This document shows positions 57,701 through 64,000 of a stretch of 64,000 bases of DNA, piece by piece. The notes under the pieces are model-generated. The model was not told where the DNA came from and made no database searches. It worked only from the letters and a program-made list of their open reading frames with translations. Positions within the stretch are counted from its first letter, which is position 1, and every line of letters starts with the position of its first letter. The stretch is from Ophiosphaerella korrae (taxonomy: Eukaryota > Ascomycota > Dothideomycetes > Pleosporales > Phaeosphaeriaceae), in the NCBI GenBank assembly GCA_028456385.1, contig JALNQF010000140.1:1-64000 (forward strand). The letters are read 5' to 3'. Both the position numbers and the translations under genes were made by a program.

Positions 57701-60700
57701 AGTACAACTTGGCAGGATAGAAAGTCTGCGTGGTATAGCATCCAGTTGATCTCAGCTCCAGCAGTGTAAAAAGATGAAAGTGCGGTAGCTAGAAGTTCCA
57801 ATGCCGACCGGTCTCTGCGACTAGAAGCAAATGTCTGGAAAGTTGACCCAATGAGCTCTTTCACCATGTTAATCACGATTGGTTCAGGCCCAAGCTCGAC
57901 GCCCATCATCTTCTCATCGAGAAGATTCAGTTCCTGGGCTGAACGCAAGGCACTCAGCATGTTGACTTTGTGTCTGCAATGCTGAAGAACAAATTTACTA
58001 CCGAAATCTTCTTTCTGAGTAAGAACCTTGCCATAGGTTGGTGAGATAACTGGAATGCTTGGTTTGCGAAATTGAGTTCCGTTAGCCACATTTTGTAAAG
58101 AAGGAAGAATCGGATCGACTTGGGAAGTGTGATACGCGTAGGGCACATCAAGAAGTTTGTAGGATGTGCGGTTCCTTTGCAGGGTGGGACATATAGCCTC
58201 AATCTGCTCCTTAGTTCCCCCAAGCACAATGCTATTATAGCCATTGTGACAGGAGAACTCGTATGTCGTGCCCGGAGGGCCAAGTATGGCCTCTAGATCT
58301 GCCGCATTGGATCGAATGGCGACCATATTATGACTGCCTGGTTCACAATGCCTCTCCAATAATTGTGCCCGCTGACCTACCAAATTGATCACATCGGCTT
58401 GAGTCAATACATTCGCGGCATACAACGCGGCATATTCTCCCAGGCTATGACCTACTACAGCAGTTGGTTTGACTCCAAATGAAACCCACATGCGATACAA
58501 GGCCATCTGAAAGCAGACTGTTGCCAGTTGTATCACCGTGGGACTTGCCGTAGAAAAACTAGTCGCATTCTGGAAAATATATCGGATAGAAGGTAGCCGT
58601 AGCTGTTGACAGATCTGATCATATCGGCAAATATCTGCTCGGAAGCTCTTAAAATGGGAGAATAGTTCCGTCCCCATACCGGCGAATTGTGCACCTTGAC
58701 CAGTGAAAGCAAATACATATCGTGGTGTTCCTTTAGATCGAGAGCTACCTGCTTTATCATCTAGGGCTTTATTTAAAGAAGTCTTGATTGACTTGAGATC
58801 ACTTCCGTTGATCATGATTCGATGTGGATAGTGCATACGACGAGCAGTAGTAGAGTAAGATAGTCGTGCGAGTGTAAGATTGCTCGAATCGTGTTTTTCA
58901 CCAAGCCAAAGTAGCAGGTTTTTGACGTTATTCTCCAGAGATGAAGGGGTTTTAGCCGTAACAGCAACCAAGTGATGCAATCGGGGGTCAGGGTCGTCCG
59001 CAACTAGACGCTCGGGGGCGTCCTCCAGTATAAGTGCAGTATTGCCGCCTGCTGCTGAGAAGTTATTCAACAGCACCTTTCTCTTACCCCCTGTTGGTCG
59101 AGGCCATTCAGTTATACTGGTAGCGATGGCCGTATTCCTTGACAAAAGATCGGGCAGTTTATGATTGATCTTCGTTTTTATGCCGCAATGAGGTGGTATG
59201 ATTGACTTCCTCAACATCAACAGCACCTTAGCTAGACTTGTAACCCCGGCTGCAGCTTCGCCATGCCCAATATTCGATTTTGCAGCGCCTATGTAGAGAC
59301 GTTCATGCTGCTTTCTTATGGCCGTTGAAGGTTCGGCGGGGGCCAGACTTTGGAGGACTGAGGTGGTTTCGCCAGCATCGCCCGCTTGAGTGCCTGTACC
59401 ATGCATTTCGCAGTATGAGATTTCTGTCGGCTTGATACCTGCATCTGCAAGTAAACCTTCGAATAGCGCTTGCTGAGCGCCAACATGGGGACGGGTGATA
59501 GAGTCGGCTTCAGCGGAGTGATTTGTTGCAATTGCTAATATGCAAGCTTTCACAGGATCCTTATCTGCGATCGCATCATCTAGGCGTTTCAGGACAGCTG
59601 TCGCTACAGCTTCTCCGCGACAATAACCATCAGCAGTATTGTCAAAGGTCTTGCAGTTTCCTGTTCGGGAAAGAAAGTGACCTCGGTCAAGACCGGCTGT
59701 CATGTCAGGGTTTGTAAGAACGTTTGTCCCTCCAACGATAGCCATATCTACCTCGCCTTTCCACAACGCGTTGCAGGCTAGATGCAGGGCTGTGAAGCTT
59801 GAACTACATGCGGTGTCAATGGTATAACTTGGCCCCGAGAATTTGAAATGATAGTTGATGCGCCCAGGAATAACTAGTAATACAGTTAGCAAGTCAACGA
59901 AGATTCAAGAAAATTGATTACCACAACTATTTGGTATAATATGTCAATATCGTTAAAATGAAGTGGCTATGACACAGTAGGAGTGAAGAGAAGGCACTTA
60001 TACGAGGTGCGCCACGACGGCACTTACAGGCTCGATTTCCACCCGGAATGAAGTAGGTATCAATGTTTTGTGCAGAGTTCGTTTCCATCCAGTCATTACT
60101 TGTACTACCAAAGTATACACCAACCCTGTCTTTCTGGGTGCTAGATGTGCGCCCTGGTACAATGCCAGCTTGCTCCAGAGCTTCTGTTGCTGTTAGTAAA
60201 GCGATACGCTGGGCAGGGTCGACTTGCGGTGCCTCTCGCGGTGACATGTTGAAAAAGCGTGCATCGAATCGAGCTGCATCGTGTAGCCAGCATCCAAAGC
60301 CAGTCCCACTGGTATTCTTGGGTAGTTCTTTCAGCGAAATGTCACCCACATGAGTGCGAAAATTCCAGCGAGATGACAAGGCCTTTTCATGCGTGTCGAT
60401 GCCATTCTCTAGGACGTTCCAGAAAGCCTCCATACTGGGAGCTTGTGGGAAGCGGCCGGACATGGACAGAATGGCAATTTTTGACTTTGACCTAGGGAGC
60501 AAGAAAGTATCCTGAACACCTTTGCTACGATAATCCGCCTCGTCTACCCTTTCACTTGATGCGCCGAGTGTATTTTGGATCGCTAGGGCGAGTCCATCTG
60601 GTGTAGCCGCAATGTGGCGAATCACAAACTTTTTTTCACATCGGATGTGAGCGGCCAAGCCAGCTACGACCAAATCTGATCTGATTGTCTGCTGTAAACA

Positions 60701-61729
60701 CGCTTCGACTGAGATACGAAGCGCATTGTGGAATGTGCCTGATTTGATAACCTCTCCTGTACCTGAGATGATAGGGATGACGATTGAGGAAGACACTTCA
60801 CCAACATCGCGTACGATAGCGTCTATATTCTCTGATGTGTAAAGATGAGGAGCATGGTATGGTGCGGTAATCGGGAGCTCGACTTTGGCAGCTCGCGACA
60901 ATTCCGCTGTTGTCAAAAAGATACTGAGGATATCAGGGGCGGCTGAAATACTGTATCGCGTTGCGCTAATTTTGGCACTAATGTAAGGCTGGTTAAGAGT
61001 GGATAAACCCTATCATATCATCAGCAACTCCTCTAAAACTTTGCACAGAAAAATGGACGAGAACGCACCTCGTGGGCTACAAAATTCTCGATAGCCCTCA
61101 AAAGGTCTTCCTCGCTTAGTCCGGCTACTGCAACGGTCCAAGATGGGAAGGGCAACAAGTTCGAGTCTCCTTGTGGCGAATACAAAAGGCTCCCAACGTC
61201 CCACGAGCAGGCACCTACACGGAATGCAACTGCTATGGTCCGTAACCCTAGTAGAAGGAGGTCTGAAGAATTGGTTGAGCAACTGACAGCTATTGACGAT
61301 AAAAAGCCAGTGCATCGGGCGGTGAGGCAGGCGTTCTGTGACGTTGGGAATGCTTTACCAACTGAAGCATGGTCACTTAATCAGCACCGTTAGTAAACAG
61401 AAAAATTTCGAAGAACTTTGTACATACCGTAAAAATGTACCAATTTGGCTGATACATGTCATTGCTTGGTCCAAGGCAGGATTCAAGGAACCATTTCGCC
61501 AATATGGAAGCAGCTCGACAAGCCTCGAAAAACGGGGACAAGCCAAGCGCTGCTCCTCGTTCAAATAGGAGATTTCTTGCTTCAATACCCAGCAACTAGA
61601 ATCCAGAAAACTCGATAATATTACATCGTCGTGGGCATGAAGCAACTTGAACATCAACTCGCTGGCGTCAAATGTTTGGTCGCCAAACACAAAAACCTGC
61701 ATCGGGTGAACCATGATGGGGCCACACAC
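54720..61729 (-). CDS. Non-reducing polyketide synthase SAT-KS-AT-PT-ACP-ACP-TE
   Basis: Seven exons (61428-61729, 61069-61375, 60028-61009, 57679-59873, 56558-57559, 55452-56524, 54720-55398) encode 2179 residues, close to CTB1. Domain order: SAT (1-370, nucleophile Cys in [10 protein letters not shown]), KS (about 375-800; Cys553 in DTACSSS, His in MHGTGT and SNIGHGE), AT (Ser1007 in GHSLGEY), PT (about 1290-1590; His1329 in [11 protein letters not shown]), two ACPs (GVDSLLG Ser1698, GVDSLLS Ser1806) and TE (GWSAGG Ser1990, GEHHFS). All catalytic residues are present. Two ACPs with a Claisen-type TE match nor-toralactone synthases of cercosporin and elsinochrome. It diverges from the O-methyltransferase gene; an alternative start is 61702. 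The product class is inferred from architecture and neighbours, not read directly. Confidence 0.95.
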
Positions 61730-62407
61730 GTTGAGTGCCAGCCAACTGAAACAGGAAATCAGTCTTCAATCTGACACAATGTTGTTACCATCAAGTAGTG
61801 TTTTGGTGCTGACTTGAAATAAGGTAAGGATGTCCTGAATAGTTCTTCAAGGCTAATTCATTCAATTCTTTGTGTACTAAGTACTTCACACCCCGGTAAA
61901 TCCATATGTATACCCAAGCCGCCATCGGGATAAGGCTTTCGAGGTCTCGGCATCAATACCATCCATGTCGTGTTCTACAACCAACGATACGAGCATCGCC
62001 TAATTACTGGACCCGAAAAGCCAATAGATAAGCGAAAACATCGGCTTCCCGGTAATCTAAGTAGTCGAACCTTCGTTCTCGCTAATCGTCCATCACATCT
62101 AAGACGCATAATCCAGGCTTTTCGAAGACCGGTTTTCAAGGAGCTGATTTTGGAGGCTGAGTTGTCGGCGTTCAATTCCACGTGTCGATAATGTATGTTT
62201 CAGATCCCGGGCATTGAAAGTAGTGAGCTATACTCGATTTGTCGGCGAACGGGGGTTACCATGTTCCACGTGACGGCCTGGTCCCACTCCGCCGGGAGTT
62301 ATCTCAACTGCACGGAGGACCGATTCCATCCTCCTACACCTAGTTCTCGATCCTCCGTAAAGCCCAGCTTGTTTATCACTATTCCTGGAATACTCTCAAT
62401 TTCTGCC
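61730..62407. promoter_or_regulatory. divergent promoter of PKS and O-methyltransferase genes
   Basis: 678 bp between divergent start codons. It contains two CGGTAA half-sites (61894-61899 and 62050-62055), the arm of the palindrome found at 53181-53200, but without a matching partner at eight bases. Single half-sites are expected by chance every two kb or so. A frame is open from 62195 into the methyltransferase but translates to unrelated sequence. Confidence 0.45.
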
Positions 62408-64000
62408 ATGGCAACCTCATCAGGCTTTAAGGCCGCTCTTGACGATGTGGTTCGAGCTGGTCACGAGATTGAATCTTATCTGCAGAAGGAAGGTGTTGAT
62501 AACAATGGCACCATTTCGGACTTTCCTGGCGCTCGGTTGAATCTTGAATCTCAACCAGCATGGGAGAGATCGAGGAAAAAGCTGGCAAATGCTGCTGCAC
62601 GACTTTTACAATTGACGACTGAACCAACCGAGTATATAGAACAACTCTCTGCAAACGTGGGTTTAAATCAGAATCAACGCATTATCAGCCTACTGACTAG
62701 TCATGTCCTTTCTAGAATCAACACCAAGCCTGCTTTCGTTGGATTATCAATCTTAACATTCTAAAATACATACCAACTAAAGGGCACATATCATATGCTG
62801 ATCTCGCAACCAAGGCTAATGTTCCGGAACATCAGCTCAGGTCTGTTGTTCGAATGGCCGCAGCTCATGGCTTCCTACATGAAGGTCTTCCGATGAGAAT
62901 TTCGCATTCTCGCACTTCGGCATTATTTGCAAAAGATCCGGACTTTGACAATTGGGCGCGCTGGTATGCCAATTATTCGATTCCTACGGCCTATCGGTTT
63001 GCGGATGCAACAGAGAAGTGGGGCAAAACAGAGAAAAAGAATGAGACCGCATTCAGCCTTGCCATGAACATTGATATGCCCTTCTTCGACTATCTAAAGG
63101 AAAATGCGAAGATGAACAGTATGTTTTCATCTTACATGCGCAATGTCGCTAGCTCCCAAGCAACAAGTTTCAAGCATATGATTACTGGGTTTGACTGGGC
63201 TAGTCTTGGTGCTCCTGCTACGGTGGTAGACGTAGGAGGTTCTGGCGGTCATGGGAGCCGAGCGTTGGCGAGCGCTTATCCAGGCCTGAAGTTTATCGTA
63301 CAAGACCTACCCGACACTATCAAAAACGCTGAGAACGCTGTTGCCAGCGATGTCAAGCTACACAACGACCGAATTGAATTCATGGCTCATGACTTCTTCA
63401 CGCCCCAACCAGTGACTAACGCTGATATATACCTTCTTCGCATGATTATCCATGACTGGCCGGATGACTCCGCAATCACAATACTCGGCCATCTTCGAGA
63501 CGCGTTGAAGAAACCGGGCGCGAGAATTGTAATCATGGATACGATTCTTCCGCAACCTGGCACGATCTCGTTGTTGCAAGAACAACAGCTACGGATCCGA
63601 GATTTGACAATGATGCAAACATTCAATGCGAAAGAAAGAGAATTTGATACTTGGAAAGTATTGGTTGGGCGAGCCGGACTTCAGATTATCAATATGCACC
63701 AACCTGAAGGAAGTAACATGGGTCTGCTTGAAATCGGCTTAGCTGGCTGTATTACCTCTAAGACGGGCGTCAATACCTCTACACACGCCGATGGTACACC
63801 GTTTGACGCTTCAGAAAGCCAGCCACCGAGCGATACCAAAGTCGAAAATCCTGATGGGACCAGTGATGTTCATGGTTCTTCATTTGAAAAAAATTCTGGA
63901 CCCGCCACCACCCCTAACAATAAACTCCCAGATTCTTCTGTTTACCGAGCTGTAATCTCCTCTAGTCCTGAGTATAAACAGAATGTCTTGCCAGTCCTTA
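62408..64000 (+). CDS. O-methyltransferase, N-terminal part of a probable OMT/FAD-monooxygenase fusion (partial)
   Basis: Exons 62408-62656 and 62716 onward (59-nt GTGGGT...CTAG intron) give 511 residues before the window ends. The start ATG is in a good context (CTGCCATGG). The N-terminal dimerisation helices lead to a winged-helix segment (HISYADLATKANVPEHQL), then the AdoMet Rossmann fold: VVDVGGSGGHGSRALA, VQDLPDTI, then LLRMIIHDWPDD with the catalytic His, and MDTILP. This is the plant/fungal COMT-type family (PF00891). A Ser/Thr/Pro/Asp-rich linker of about 75 residues follows with no stop, unlike a free-standing methyltransferase. CTB3 and ElcB are OMT-FAD monooxygenase fusions with such a linker, so the second half probably lies to the right. 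Confidence 0.85.

Larger units (their letters stand above)
46907..64000. other. Perylenequinone-type biosynthetic gene cluster (right end open)
   Basis: Contains a non-reducing PKS, OMT(-FMO), multicopper oxidase, fasciclin protein, SDR and MFS transporter. The set PKS + OMT/FMO + laccase + fasciclin is known from cercosporin, elsinochrome and hypocrellin clusters and from nothing else I know. The left border is the AT-rich relic at 46253-46906. SDR and MFS membership is less sure. A berberine-bridge-type oxidase, a dedicated exporter and a pathway regulator are expected and are absent here, so they may lie beyond 64000. Confidence 0.8.

Overview
The window is nuclear DNA of a filamentous ascomycete, most likely a Dothideomycete of the Pleosporales type. 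Evidence is the short spliceosomal introns (mostly 45-80 nt, GTANGT...YAG, some with CTAAC-like branch points), genes on both strands about 2-3 kb apart, a tRNA-Asn with an intron at position 37/38, WSC-glyoxal oxidase, PNGase A and Zn2Cys6 regulators, and AT-rich decayed repeats that resemble RIP remnants. All gene models here were spliced by hand; reading frame was checked across every junction, and exon lengths sum to whole codons.

Layout. 1-11.6 kb is gene-poor: a poly-C tract, a mitochondrial DUF1279 protein, a small conserved protein and a PNGase A-like amidase. 11.6-33.4 kb is mostly conserved: EamA transporter, tRNA-Asn(GTT), DUF1761 protein, Dabb protein, mitochondrial ribosomal protein bL17m, ribonucleotide reductase large subunit (with MCB-like boxes upstream), YCII protein, polysaccharide deacetylase, a conserved Ser-rich protein, MLH3, a 4xWSC glyoxal oxidase and sphingolipid delta-4 desaturase. 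33.4-34.9 kb is a SUR7/PalI-like membrane protein whose second intron is nearly filled by a 166-bp homopolymer tract.

35.8-46.3 kb is a transition zone: two divergent Zn2Cys6 transcription factors, a seven-exon short-chain dehydrogenase, a mitochondrial-type malonyl-CoA:ACP transacylase, a small secreted cysteine-rich protein and an unrecognised 239-residue protein, ending in an AT-rich relic.

46.9 kb to the right edge is a secondary-metabolite cluster: MFS sugar-type transporter, SDR, multicopper oxidase and fasciclin protein (divergent, sharing a promoter with a perfect TTACCG-N8-CGGTAA palindrome), a 2179-residue non-reducing polyketide synthase (SAT-KS-AT-PT-ACP-ACP-TE) and, divergent from it, an O-methyltransferase that runs off the window and looks like the N-terminal half of an O-methyltransferase/FAD-monooxygenase fusion. 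This combination is the signature of perylenequinone pathways (cercosporin CTB1/3/11/12, elsinochrome elc, hypocrellin). The inferred logic: the PKS makes a nor-toralactone-type product, the fusion enzyme opens and methylates it, and the laccase with its fasciclin partner couples two naphthalene halves. The exact product cannot be read from this window, and further cluster genes probably lie beyond position 64000.
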